A stretch of 58,889 nt of DNA, from NCBI GenBank assembly GCA_018053145.1, contig JAGPMA010000008.1, positions 1 through 58,889 of the forward strand. The letters are read 5' to 3'. The DNA is from Oscillospiraceae bacterium. GTDB taxonomy: Bacteria > Bacillota > Clostridia > Oscillospirales > Oscillospiraceae. Both the position numbers and the translations under genes were made by a program. Under the pieces are notes generated by a model that was not told the origin of the DNA, ran no database searches, and saw only the letters and a list, made by a program, of their open reading frames with translations. Below are positions 17,113-25,301 of this stretch, piece after piece (position 1 is the stretch's first letter; every line of letters begins with the position of its first letter).

Positions 17113-17527
17113 CGGACCGAACATCAACATGCTCGGCATACGAGAGCCCGAAATTTATGGAAGCAGAACCTATGACGATTTAGTTAATCTTATCAAAAAG
17201 GAAGCCGACAAACTTGGTGTTGAGGTCGAGTGCTTTCAGAGTAATCACGAGGGCACGATGGTTGACATAATACAGAGCGCTTATGGAGATACGGACGGAA
17301 TTGTTATCAATCCAGCCGCCTATACGCACACGAGCGTCGCGTTATTGGACGCGGTCAAGGCTGTGGGAATACCGACTGTCGAGGTGCATATTTCCAATCC
17401 CGACGAGCGCGAGGATTTTCGAAGGGTATCTTATATTCGAAAGGCTTGCGTTCAAACCATCAGCGGCAAGGGCTTTGAGGGATATTTGGAGGCAATACGA
17501 CTGCTTTGCGATATGTACAGGGACTAA
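17093..17527 (+). CDS. aroQ: 3-dehydroquinate dehydratase, type II
   Basis: The 144-residue enzyme dehydrates 3-dehydroquinate. GTG 17093 is the start because GGGAGG lies 6 bp upstream and the product then opens [23 protein letters not shown] in the family register (NGPNLNxLGxREPxxYG). The catalytic Tyr is in that YG. The block [15 protein letters not shown] and the [8 protein letters not shown]/RE motif complete the active site. It overlaps the end of aroE/aroK by 20 bp. It is the last gene of the aro operon; chorismate synthase (aroC) is not linked. Confidence 0.95.
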   Translation: [144 protein letters not shown]

Positions 17528-17652
17528 AATTTGGGTAGGTATATATAACTGCGAATTTATTGATTTAAAGCGTTGAAATGAGCCGCGTATAGTGTTAATA
17601 TTAGCGAAAACAAGTAAATATATCAAAAATATAAAGTAGAGAGGGTATTACA

Positions 17653-18969
17653 TTGTCGTATCACATGTATAATAAGGAAGCGGAGACCATGCCCAGAGAG
17701 AAGCTCCGTGCGTTGCAAGGCGAAAGACTTTGCGAAATGGTTAAAAGAGTGTATGAAAAGGTACCAATGTATCATGAGCGCTTTGACAGTATGGAACTAA
17801 AGCCGGAGGACATTCGCTCTATTGATGACATTACAAAGCTTCCGTTTACTTATAAGCAGGATTTGCGCGACAATTACCCCTTTGGGCTATTTGCCGTTCC
17901 AATGGATGAGGTCGTGCGTGTTCACGCCTCCTCGGGAACAACTGGCAAGCAGACAGTTGTCGGCTACACGGCAAACGACATGAAGCTCTGGGGCGAGGTG
18001 ATGGCAAGAACTCTCGCTGCTGGCGGAGTTACAAAGTCCGACATCGGTCATATCTGCTACGGATACGGCTTGTTCACCGGCGGCTTGGGCGGAGGGCTTG
18101 GCTCGGAAACCATCGGCTGTGCGACGATTCCCGCTTCAACGGGAAACACTCGCCGTCAGGTGACTATTCTGGAGGACTTCAAACCGACCTTCCTGCTGGC
18201 GACGCCTTCATATGCGCTCACGCTTGCAGAGTATATGGAGCAAAACAATTGCTCAACCGATAATATTCACCTTAAAGCAGGCTTTTTCGGCGCTGAGCCG
18301 TGGACGGAGAGCATGCGGAAAGAAATCGAAAAGCGTCTAAACCTAAAAGCTTATGATATTTACGGCTTATCTGAGGTCATCGGCCCAGGAGTTGCCTATG
18401 AATGTGAATGTCAGCACGGGTTGCACGTCAATGAGGACCATTTTTATATTGAGATTATCAACCCCGAAACCGGCGAACAGCTTCCAGACGGCACAGAGGG
18501 CGAGATTGTGTTTACCTGCATGACGAAGGAAGCACTGCCGCTCATTCGCTACCGTACGCGCGACGTTGGAATGCGGCTGCCAGGTGAGTGCGAGTGCGGG
18601 CGTACCTTTGTCCGTATGGTCAAGCCCGCGGGCCGCACCGACGATATGCTCATTATCCGCGGAGTAAATGTTTTCCCATCTCAAATCGAGTCTGTGCTCA
18701 TGGAAATGGACGGCATCGCGCCTTATTATCAGATGATAGTCGAAAGGGAAGGAAACCTCGATAAGCTTACAGTCCTTGTTGAGCTGACGGAGGACACATT
18801 TACCGACGAAGTAAGAAAGCTCGAAGCAATTACTCAGAAGGTCACAAACGCAATCCAATCAATATTGGGCATCGCGGCAAAGGTTAAGCTTGTTGAACCA
18901 AAGAGCATCGAGCGGTTTGAGGGCAAGGCAAAGCGTGTTATCGACAAGCGCACGCAAGTTAACTTTTAA
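17653..18969 (+). CDS. paaK: Phenylacetate-CoA ligase family protein
   Basis: The 438-residue adenylate-forming enzyme has the AMP-binding motif SSGTTGKQTVVGYT, the FFGAEPWTESMR block, YGLSEVIGPGVAYEC and a C-terminal PaaK domain (TDDMLIIRGVNVFPSQIE). It activates an aryl acid such as phenylacetate or indoleacetate with ATP and CoA. The start is TTG 17653 with GAGAGGG 8 bp upstream. An ACT-domain protein follows within 13 bp, a pairing common in anaerobes that degrade aromatic amino acids through indolepyruvate ferredoxin oxidoreductase. Its position right after the Phe-biosynthesis operon is notable, although a 125-bp gap suggests a separate promoter. Confidence 0.92.
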   Translation: MSYHMYNKEAETMPREKLRALQGERLCEMVKRVYEKVPMYHERFDSMELKPEDIRSIDDITKLPFTYKQDLRDNYPFGLFAVPMDEVVRVHASSGTTGKQTVVGYTANDMKLWGEVMARTLAAGGVTKSDIGHICYGYGLFTGGLGGGLGSETIGCATIPASTGNTRRQVTILEDFKPTFLLATPSYALTLAEYMEQNNCSTDNIHLKAGFFGAEPWTESMRKEIEKRLNLKAYDIYGLSEVIGPGVAYECECQHGLHVNEDHFYIEIINPETGEQLPDGTEGEIVFTCMTKEALPLIRYRTRDVGMRLPGECECGRTFVRMVKPAGRTDDMLIIRGVNVFPSQIESVLMEMDGIAPYYQMIVEREGNLDKLTVLVELTEDTFTDEVRKLEAITQKVTNAIQSILGIAAKVKLVEPKSIERFEGKAKRVIDKRTQVNF

Positions 18970-18981
18970 GGGGGAGAGACT

Positions 18982-19410
18982 ATGCTTTTAAAACAGATTT
19001 CAGTATTTGTTGAGAATCGCCGTGGAGCGATAATGGACATCACAGGTGTTCTTTCTAATGCAGGCGTCAATCTTCGCGCAATTTCAATCGCCGATACGAC
19101 TGATTTCGGCGTTGTTCGGCTTATTGTCGATAAGCGTAAGGACGCTCTTGCCGCCCTGCGCGACAATGGTATGACAGTGAAGGAAACCGATGTTGTTGCC
19201 CTTGTGGTAGACGACACGCCGGGCGGTCTTCACGCGGCACTCAAGGCTCTTACAGACAGCGGCATAATGGTCGAATACAGCTATGGCTTTGTTTCGCCGA
19301 TTAATGGCGAAGCAACCATTATTCTCAAGTGTGACGATCAAGAAAAAGCACTTGGCTGCCTCACCGCAAAGGGCTTCAAGCTGCTAACGGCAGACGACCT
19401 CCAGTTTTGA
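18982..19410 (+). CDS. Tandem ACT-domain protein
   Basis: The 142-residue protein contains two ACT-like modules. The first (KQISVFVENRRGAIMDITGVLSNAGVNLRAISIAD) is at residues 3-40 and beyond; the second starts near residue 70 (DTPGGLHAALKALTDSGIMVEYSYGF). ACT domains bind amino acids, so this may be an aromatic-acid sensor for the adjacent CoA ligase. It follows paaK by 12 bp behind GGGGGAG and is closed by a strong terminator. Confidence 0.9.
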   Translation: MLLKQISVFVENRRGAIMDITGVLSNAGVNLRAISIADTTDFGVVRLIVDKRKDALAALRDNGMTVKETDVVALVVDDTPGGLHAALKALTDSGIMVEYSYGFVSPINGEATIILKCDDQEKALGCLTAKGFKLLTADDLQF

Positions 19411-19438
19411 TTTGAGCTAAGGCTCAAAAAATAACATA

Positions 19439-19474
19439 AAACGGTTCCGCTAGCTTTTTAATGCGGAACCGTTT
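19439..19474 (+). terminator. Terminator after the paaK-ACT operon
   Basis: AAACGGTTCCGC (19439-19450) pairs perfectly with GCGGAACCGTTT (19463-19474) and runs into a T tract. Confidence 0.9.
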
Positions 19475-19505
19475 TTTTATTGCACCGTGAGAGAGCACGA
19501 TGCGC

Positions 19506-19534
19506 TTTACTTTTTAGTTTCGTTTTGTTATAAT
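19506..19534 (+). promoter_or_regulatory. Promoter of tRNA-Arg
   Basis: TTTACT (19506-19511) and a perfect TATAAT (19529-19534) are 17 bp apart, about 25 bp upstream of the tRNA. Confidence 0.7.
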
Positions 19535-19558
19535 ACGCAAGCGAAACAAATTCAATAT

Positions 19559-19635
19559 GCGCCCGTAGCTCAGTTGGATAGAGTGACAGACTCCGACTCT
19601 GTAGGTCGCTGGTTCGAATCCAGTCGGGCGTACCA
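19559..19635 (+). tRNA. tRNA-Arg (anticodon CCG)
   Basis: A full cloverleaf is visible. Acceptor GCGCCCG pairs with CGGGCGT (first pair G-U), and the anticodon stem ACAGA/TCTGT encloses the loop CTCCGAC, giving CCG. The T-loop is GGTTCGAATCC and CCA is encoded. It reads the CGG arginine codon. A hairpin (19637-19667) trails the gene. Confidence 0.95.
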
Positions 19636-19703
19636 CGTCGTCACGGACGATACGAAGTCCGCGACGACCTTTTCTTTTGCAAAGCAAACGCCATCGCTTA
19701 CCA

Positions 19704-19743
19704 AAAAGTGCATACACAGGAAGACTCCTGTGTATGCACTTTT
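19704..19743. terminator. Bidirectional terminator between tRNA-Arg and the LysR gene
   Basis: A perfect 18-bp stem (19704-19721 with 19726-19743) around AGAC has A and T tracts on both sides, so it serves the converging tRNA-Arg and lysR transcripts. Confidence 0.9.
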
Positions 19744-19759
19744 GTCTTTAAAGAGCAAC

Positions 19760-20650
19760 TTACATATAAGCAGCTATGCCCTCAAAATAGTTCTTCGTCG
19801 TTTCATAAAATGCTTTTCCAGCATCACCTATGTAGTGGTCTTTTCGCCATGTAAGACCGATGGATGCCAAAGGGCCTTCGTCCAGCTCAACAAACTGGTA
19901 TTTAAAATCAGTGTTGAGCATTGTCATTGTTTTTGGTGCAAGTGCAATACCAAGACCCGATTTAACAAAATTGTATATGGATGAAGTGTCTGTGGTTTCA
20001 ACCGAGCTATTGACAAAAATGCCCGCTTCTTTAAAGTAAACATCCTGCATATCACGGGTTCCGTAGCCAACACCGACGCTGATAAAGTTTTCGTCTTTTA
20101 ATTCTCCGAATCCAACAGACTTACGTTCGTTCAGCCAATGCTCCGCGGGATAGACAATGACGCCGCGCTCCATATGCAGCAAAATGCTCTCAAGCTCGGG
20201 CTCTTCCGTGAGTAAAGGGCAGCAAATTGCGAAATCTGCGTCGCCGTCGAGCAGCATTCGAATTATTCTACGCCTTTTTGCGGAGTATTGCTGAATGTTC
20301 AAGTCGGGGGAGTCCTGCTTATTTTTTTTTAGTAAGCCGGGCATATAGGTGCTCACATTTGTGACGATGGTAACCTGGGTGGATTGACGTTTGTATGTTG
20401 CCTGAATTTTCTTTTTTGAATCCTCAAACTCATACAAAAGCCTTACAATATCATGGTAAAATTCTTTTCCGCACGGATTAAGCTGTATTCCTCGTCCGAC
20501 TCTGTCAAACAGCTGAACACCAAGCTCGGCTTCTAGTTCAATAATTACATGGCTCAAGTGTGATTGGGAAATATACAGGTCATTTGCCGCTTTAGTCAAA
20601 TGCTCGGTTTCGGCAACACGCTTGAAATACAAAAGATGGCGAAGCTCCAT
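19760..20650 (-). CDS. LysR-family transcriptional regulator (CoA-transferase divergon 1)
   Basis: The 296-residue regulator has a winged helix-turn-helix at its N-terminus (MELRHLLYFKRVAETEHLTK, then AANDLYISQSHLSHVI) and a LysR substrate-binding domain from about residue 90. I chose ATG 20648-20650 because it aligns with the start of the paralogous regulator at 43293. It is divergent from the CoA-transferase at 20814, with a 163-bp shared intergenic region that contains a LysR-type palindrome. That makes it the probable regulator of that gene, responding to an unknown acid or acyl-CoA. Confidence 0.9.
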   Translation of the reverse strand: MELRHLLYFKRVAETEHLTKAANDLYISQSHLSHVIIELEAELGVQLFDRVGRGIQLNPCGKEFYHDIVRLLYEFEDSKKKIQATYKRQSTQVTIVTNVSTYMPGLLKKNKQDSPDLNIQQYSAKRRRIIRMLLDGDADFAICCPLLTEEPELESILLHMERGVIVYPAEHWLNERKSVGFGELKDENFISVGVGYGTRDMQDVYFKEAGIFVNSSVETTDTSSIYNFVKSGLGIALAPKTMTMLNTDFKYQFVELDEGPLASIGLTWRKDHYIGDAGKAFYETTKNYFEGIAAYM

Positions 20651-20697
20651 ATACCCACACTTCCATAATATGTCACGATTAATCGCACACACGCATG

Positions 20698-20714
20698 ATA
20701 ATAGTTGATATTAT
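20698..20714. promoter_or_regulatory. Probable LysR operator
   Basis: ATAATA-N5-TATTAT is a perfect 17-bp interrupted palindrome, compatible with the T-N11-A LysR box. It lies in the divergent lysR/CoA-transferase intergenic region. Confidence 0.6.
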
Positions 20715-20813
20715 ACATTATACTACATGATAAATCGATGGTAATCTATTGTCAAGCGGTTATGCGAATATAATCATGGAGTTATAAACAATACAAAATT
20801 ATGGAGGGTCAAA

Positions 20814-22106
20814 ATGTCTGATTGGAAAGAAATTTATAAGCAGAAATTGGTTTCGGTAGAAGACGCGGCAAAAAGAATTGAGTCCGGTGACAAATGCCTG
20901 CTTGCTCCTTGTTCAGCAGCTCCCATCGAACTTATGGAAGCAATTTGTGACAGAGTAGACGAACTGAAAGATGTTTCTGTCGTTACCGGTATGGCTCTAT
21001 ATCCATTTAAGTTTTTCCAGTCTCCTGAATTTATCGGCAGAATCGATTTTAATACTATTTTTTACGGAGCAGCAGAAAAATTCTTCTATGATGTCGGTAC
21101 TGTCAATATTAACTCCATTCACTTGTCACAGGTTGCAAGCTGCCTCCAGCCGGTATATGGAGTCAATACACTACTCGCTGACGTTTCGTTGCCCGACGAG
21201 GAAGGCTATTTATACTACGGGCCAATGGGAGTCGCGGTAAACGGAGAGGTTGCGGAGTACGCAAAAAAAATAATAGTACAGGTTAACAAGTTCCAGCCGA
21301 AGGTTTCGGGCATAAAGCACCGTATTCATGTCAGCGAGGTCGACTGTCTATGCGAGTTTGACCATCCGCTGCCTGAGCTGCCGCAGCCGGAGGTTACTGA
21401 TGTTGAAAAGAAAATAGCCGCGCTTTTGCTTCCGCTGATTAAGGATGGCTCCTGCATCCAGATTGGATTGGGCGGGCTTTCAAACGCTGTCGGTTATGGA
21501 CTTGAAAATAAGAAAGACCTTTCAGTACATACCGAGATGTTTACAGACTCTATGGTTTATTTGGCAAAGAAGGGTGTTATTAACGGACATATGTTTGCAG
21601 CCTTCGGGCTTGGCAGCACCGAGCTTTATGAGTTCGTGGGCGAGGGCAAGGTTGACCTTTGCCCAATCAGCTTCGTCAATGATCCCTATGAAATCGCAAA
21701 AAAGGATAACTTCGTTTCGATTAACGCCTGTTTAATGTCTGATTTAACAGGACAAGTTTGCTCCGAAACACTTGGCCATTCAATATACAGCTCCACAGGC
21801 GGACAGCTCGATTACGCAAAGGGCGCTGCTATGTCAAAGGGCGGTCAGAGCTTCCTTTGTATGCCTTCAACCGTAAAAGGTAAGGATGGTTCTAAAATTT
21901 CAACAATCACGCTAAATTTGCCTGCCGGAGAGGTGGTTACAACTCCGCGTTCCGAGGTTATGAACATCGTGACCGAATATGGAATTGCAAATCTATATCA
22001 TCAGCCAATTCGCGAGAGGGTAAAGAGAATGATTGCAATCGCTCACCCGGATTTCCGCGAGGAGCTTCATGCACAGGCACTGGAGGCTGGACTAATCCGC
22101 GAATAG
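20814..22106 (+). CDS. Acetyl-CoA hydrolase/transferase family CoA-transferase
   Basis: The 430-residue protein matches the two-domain family that includes 4-hydroxybutyrate CoA-transferase and butyryl-CoA:acetate CoA-transferase. The N-terminal domain begins SDWKEIYKQKLVSVEDAAKRI. The C-terminal domain has IGLGGLSNAVGYGL, a probable catalytic Glu241 (HTEMFTD) and the late motif STGGQLDYAKGAAMSKGG. The product moves CoA between short-chain acids, typically the last step of butyrate or aminobutyrate fermentation. Exact acids cannot be assigned. It starts at ATG behind TGGAGGG and is followed by a strong terminator. A paralog lies at 41566-42888. Confidence 0.9.
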   Translation: MSDWKEIYKQKLVSVEDAAKRIESGDKCLLAPCSAAPIELMEAICDRVDELKDVSVVTGMALYPFKFFQSPEFIGRIDFNTIFYGAAEKFFYDVGTVNINSIHLSQVASCLQPVYGVNTLLADVSLPDEEGYLYYGPMGVAVNGEVAEYAKKIIVQVNKFQPKVSGIKHRIHVSEVDCLCEFDHPLPELPQPEVTDVEKKIAALLLPLIKDGSCIQIGLGGLSNAVGYGLENKKDLSVHTEMFTDSMVYLAKKGVINGHMFAAFGLGSTELYEFVGEGKVDLCPISFVNDPYEIAKKDNFVSINACLMSDLTGQVCSETLGHSIYSSTGGQLDYAKGAAMSKGGQSFLCMPSTVKGKDGSKISTITLNLPAGEVVTTPRSEVMNIVTEYGIANLYHQPIRERVKRMIAIAHPDFREELHAQALEAGLIRE

Positions 22107-22118
22107 GACATTAATAAC

Positions 22119-22159
22119 AATAAAAGAGACGCAAAGCTATGCTTTGCGTCTCTTTTATT
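22119..22159 (+). terminator. Terminator of CoA-transferase 1
   Basis: A perfect 19-bp stem (22119-22137 with 22141-22159) has a 3-base loop and T-rich 3' end. Confidence 0.92.
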
Positions 22160-22201
22160 GCGCTGGGATTAATTGTTTTTCAATTCAATTAAGTTATTTA
22201 C

Positions 22202-22231
22202 TTGACATAGATAAAGAAATATCATTATACT
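22202..22231 (+). promoter_or_regulatory. Promoter of the GGDEF gene
   Basis: TTGACA (22202-22207) and TATACT (22226-22231) are separated by 18 bp, about 95 bp upstream of the GGDEF start. Confidence 0.65.
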
Positions 22232-22329
22232 AATTCTTAATTACGACAATAATCGGCAAATATAGTCTTCATATAATCGGCAATTGAAAAAGGAGCGAAT
22301 TCTTAAAACTTATAGAAAGGAATGATGTG

Positions 22330-23484
22330 ATGTCTGGCTTTGCAAACGTTGAATTGAATGCATTTTCTGAGCTAATACTTCTCATTCTTTTAATTAATAT
22401 GCACCGCGCAAACAGAAAGTATCTTCCGGATCAGAAGCTCTTTTTATGGATGCTTGCATCAGCCGCGCTTGTGCTTGCTTTCGATTCGGTTCAATGGATA
22501 ATTGATGGAATCCCGGGGGAAATGGAATATTATGTTAACCTAATATCAACCGTGCTTTATTACTTGTTTTCAGTGGTTCCCTGTATGCTATGGTGTTTCT
22601 ATGTTCGCTACCAGTTTAAAATGAACATTAGAGAAGCTATGAGAGCGAAAGGCGTCGTTGCAATCCCTTTTTTAATAAACGCTGTTATGGCGATTATGAC
22701 CTTCTTTAATGGTGCGTATTTTTATATCGATGAACAAAACTATTATTGTCGAGGAGAGTATTATTGGCTGTCCGTATGCCTAACCTATTCTTATTTTCTA
22801 TATGCATTGTTATACACGGTAATAAATAAGAAAAATACCGAAAAAAAGATTTTCCTTTCGCTATTAATATTCCCGATTCCGCCAATTATTGGCAGTGTTT
22901 TACAGGTTACGCACTTTGGTGTTGCGCTATTTTGGCCTGGAGTTGCAATAGCCCTTCTGACAATATACTTGAACATACAAAAAAATCAGCTGTACACTGA
23001 TCATTTAACAGGATTATATAATCGAAGACTGCTTGATATACATCTTAGCGACTGCCTGAAAAACAGTAAAAAACAAAAAAGCATAGGAGTAATAATGCTG
23101 GATGTTGATCAGTTTAAAGCCATCAACGATGAATATGGCCATGTAATCGGTGACCAGGCCCTTGTGGAGACGGCAAATGTACTTAAAAAAAGCGTTGGGG
23201 TTAATGGCTTTATCGCAAGGTATGGCGGAGATGAGTTTGTCGCTATAGTTTCGGTCAGAGATAAATCGGATATTGATAGAGTCGTACAGGATATTGAACT
23301 TAACGTAGCACGATTTAACGAGCGGAGTAACGATCAATTTAAAATTAGCGTCAGTATGGGATGTGAAATATTCACTTGCGGCGGTCCTTACTCTGAAAAT
23401 GATGTCTTGAACTTAATAGATAGGGGAATGTACGAAGATAAAAAGCGGAAAGAGACAGCGCTTCAACCTTCTATTATCCGCTAA
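22330..23484 (+). CDS. Membrane-bound GGDEF diguanylate cyclase
   Basis: The 384-residue protein has about six to seven membrane helices in residues 10-215, similar to 7TM sensor modules, then a GGDEF domain from about residue 222 (YTDHLTGLYNRR). The catalytic motif GGDEF is intact at residues 299-303, so cyclic-di-GMP synthesis is predicted. No RxxD inhibitory site stands five residues ahead of it. The start is ATG 22330 with AAAGGA 8 bp upstream; an in-frame GTG lies one codon earlier. It is monocistronic, and the ligand of the membrane sensor is unknown. Confidence 0.9.
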   Translation: MSGFANVELNAFSELILLILLINMHRANRKYLPDQKLFLWMLASAALVLAFDSVQWIIDGIPGEMEYYVNLISTVLYYLFSVVPCMLWCFYVRYQFKMNIREAMRAKGVVAIPFLINAVMAIMTFFNGAYFYIDEQNYYCRGEYYWLSVCLTYSYFLYALLYTVINKKNTEKKIFLSLLIFPIPPIIGSVLQVTHFGVALFWPGVAIALLTIYLNIQKNQLYTDHLTGLYNRRLLDIHLSDCLKNSKKQKSIGVIMLDVDQFKAINDEYGHVIGDQALVETANVLKKSVGVNGFIARYGGDEFVAIVSVRDKSDIDRVVQDIELNVARFNERSNDQFKISVSMGCEIFTCGGPYSENDVLNLIDRGMYEDKKRKETALQPSIIR

Positions 23485-23511
23485 AGATAAAGTCCAAATG
23501 AAACACATAAG

Positions 23512-23547
23512 GGCCGTTTTGATACAATCAATTGTATCAAAACGGCC
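23512..23547 (+). terminator. Terminator of the GGDEF gene
   Basis: A perfect 17-bp stem (23512-23528 with 23531-23547) is followed by seven T. Confidence 0.93.
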
Positions 23548-23689
23548 TTTTTTTGCTTCTCCGGCTGTTCGAATTATAAGAACGCGAATAGGTGACATTA
23601 TATGTAAATAAACAACAATGTGCGGTAAACATCTTACGGGAAAAAATGATTTATATAACCGGTTGGCTGAACCGCTAATCCTAAAAATA

Positions 23690-23718
23690 TTGACAAAAAA
23701 ATCTGAACAATGTATAAT
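23690..23718 (+). promoter_or_regulatory. Consensus sigma-A promoter of tRNA-Thr
   Basis: TTGACA (23690-23695) and TATAAT (23713-23718) are both perfect and 17 bp apart. Confidence 0.85.
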
Positions 23719-23759
23719 CATGTTCGCGCATTGTCAGCCGTGCGTTACTTAATTTGTTT

Positions 23760-23834
23760 GCTAGTGTGGCTCAATGGCAGAGCACATCACTCGTAATGAT
23801 GAGGTTGTGGGTTCGATTCCCACCACTAGCTCCA
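23760..23834 (+). tRNA. tRNA-Thr (anticodon CGT)
   Basis: Acceptor GCTAGTG pairs with CACTAGC. The anticodon stem CATCA/TGATG encloses CTCGTAA, giving CGT, and the T-arm is GGGTTCGATTCCC. CCA is encoded. It reads ACG. Confidence 0.95.
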
Positions 23835-23869
23835 AAAAGCCCTGAAGTCTTTTGACTGCAGGGCTTTTT
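23834..23869 (+). terminator. Terminator after tRNA-Thr
   Basis: AAAAAGCCCTG and CAGGGCTTTTT pair (arms 23834-23844 and 23859-23869). The stretch 23870-24014 beyond it holds nothing I recognise. Confidence 0.88.
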
Positions 23870-24014
23870 GATTTTATATTATAAGCAGGCATGTGTGACT
23901 AGAGCTTGCTGTCAGGAAAATCACTTATTTTTCGCCCCAGCGATACTTTTTATTTTGACGAAGAGCATCGGAATTAAATGTGACTTCTTTAAGTGTATCA
24001 AAGGGATAAGAGAA

Positions 24015-24046
24015 AATCTATAAGCAAACGGACTTCCTTATAGATT
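24015..24046 (-). terminator. Probable terminator of the SleB-like gene
   Basis: AATCTATAAG (24015-24024) and CTTATAGATT (24037-24046) form a 10-bp AT-rich stem 18 bp beyond the stop codon, with a T-rich tail on the minus strand. Confidence 0.6.
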
Positions 24047-24063
24047 GTCTGTTATAAACTATA

Positions 24064-24867
24064 TCACGCATAAAACTTGTGATTACCTATTGTTGCGATA
24101 TAAGCGCGGGTTCGGGTTATCCATGAGCTTGTTGCAACAGTCGGGTTAAGGAAGAACAGGCTGCCGCCAACAACTGATGCCCCGTCCAAACATAGCTTTG
24201 CGGCAAGAAGGCTTTCCGCGGACGGTGTGTTGTAAATTGTTTCGTTTGCAACGGGCGTAAACTGTGTACCGCCAACATCATCAAAAATGACGCCGTATAT
24301 GCTGTTTGGAAAATCTGAGCTTGCGACACGATTTAGAACTACGTTTCCGACGGCAATTTTGCCGAATAAGGGTTCACCGCCGCTCTCGGCATTAATTATT
24401 CGAGAAAGCCAATACAGAGAATCGCTGATGTAATACTCCTTGCCTGACAGTATAGTATTGCTTCCGGCGTTCAAGCTCACTTTTTCGGTTGCCGCATCCC
24501 ATCCAACAGTTGCACCCATAGCTTTTGCAAGCACGCGAACAGGCACCATGGTTGTTCCGTTAACCAATTTTATGCTGTCTTTAACAAATAGCTTTCGTCC
24601 GTTAGCGTCAATATAGTACTCTCCCGGACGGGCAGCAATCGTAAGGTTTGAAGAACGCACAATAGCCGTATTACTTTCCCACGAGACCGTTGCGCTTGGG
24701 CAGAGAGATAGGGAAGTGGCTCTAAGCGGAACGTATGTAGTGGAATTGTATAACAAGACCTTGTCAATTACTGTTGTGTTGTTTACTTGCAGAGATACTG
24801 CGTGGGCGCTTGGCACAATAGCAAGTAATAGCCCCAGAATCAATAACGCGGATAGAATCTTTTTCAT
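24064..24867 (-). CDS. SleB-like cell wall hydrolase with copper-amine-oxidase-type N-terminal domain
   Basis: The 267-residue secreted protein has a signal peptide (residues 1-23, ending SAHA). A stalk domain of the copper amine oxidase N-terminal type follows (YVPLRATSLSL and later MVPVRVLAKAMGATVGWDAATEKV, the repeated VPxRxxxxxxGxxVxW signature). The C-terminal half is a Hydrolase_2/SleB-type domain (WLSRIINAESGGEPLFGKIAVGNVVLNR, catalytic Glu in NAESGGE). SleB-type enzymes cut peptidoglycan, often spore cortex during germination; the stalk domain is a wall or substrate anchor. It may act in germination or vegetative wall turnover. Confidence 0.92.
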   Translation of the reverse strand: MKKILSALLILGLLLAIVPSAHAVSLQVNNTTVIDKVLLYNSTTYVPLRATSLSLCPSATVSWESNTAIVRSSNLTIAARPGEYYIDANGRKLFVKDSIKLVNGTTMVPVRVLAKAMGATVGWDAATEKVSLNAGSNTILSGKEYYISDSLYWLSRIINAESGGEPLFGKIAVGNVVLNRVASSDFPNSIYGVIFDDVGGTQFTPVANETIYNTPSAESLLAAKLCLDGASVVGGSLFFLNPTVATSSWITRTRAYIATIGNHKFYA

Positions 24868-25020
24868 AATAAGCTCGCTCCTTGTTCTGTTTTAATAATT
24901 GTAACTTATTGTTACTAATAGGGCAAGGCGAAAGTATTTCCAGTTGGGGCCACGGTAGTTTGAGATATTTTAACCTCAGATAATATGCGGAGATATACGA
25001 TATAAAGGGCGAAATAACAC

Positions 25021-25049
25021 TTGACTAATCAGCGCAAAAATGCTACTAT
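25021..25049 (+). promoter_or_regulatory. Promoter of tRNA-Leu(CAG)
   Basis: TTGACT (25021-25026) is followed after 17 bp by TACTAT (25044-25049), with an overlapping TATAAT three bases further on. Confidence 0.6.
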
Positions 25050-25070
25050 AATCGGGCATTCCATTTATGT

Positions 25071-25158
25071 GCGCGAGTGGTGGAATCGGCAGACTCGCCG
25101 GCTTCAGGTGCCGGTGCTCTTCACGGGCGTGGGGGTTCAAGTCCCCCCTCGCGCACCA
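25071..25158 (+). tRNA. tRNA-Leu (anticodon CAG)
   Basis: This is an 88-base class II tRNA with acceptor GCGCGAG/CTCGCGC, anticodon loop CTTCAGG (CAG) and a long variable arm. The T-arm is GGGGTTCAAGTCCCC and CCA is encoded. It reads CUG. Confidence 0.95.
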
Positions 25159-25161
25159 ATA

Positions 25162-25201
25162 AAAAACCATGTAACAGGATTTGAACTGTTACATGGTTTT
25201 T
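25162..25201 (+). terminator. Terminator after tRNA-Leu(CAG)
   Basis: AAAAACCATGTAACA (25162-25176) pairs with TGTTACATGGTTTTT (25187-25201) and extends into T. Confidence 0.92.
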
Positions 25202-25301
25202 TTGTTTTAATATGGTAAGATTTGTGATATAATCGCTGCATAATTCTTAATAGACTGTTAAAGAGCCATTGAATGTGAAAGTCAAGGGAACGAGTTTGTA
25301 A

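Noticed and set aside
19637-19667. Second RNA gene after tRNA-Arg
   Set aside because: It is only a 13-bp imperfect hairpin in the trailer, with no tRNA or known RNA features.
19487-19984. Open frame across tRNA-Arg
   Set aside because: It spans the tRNA, its terminator and the end of the LysR gene on the opposite strand. It is a chance frame.
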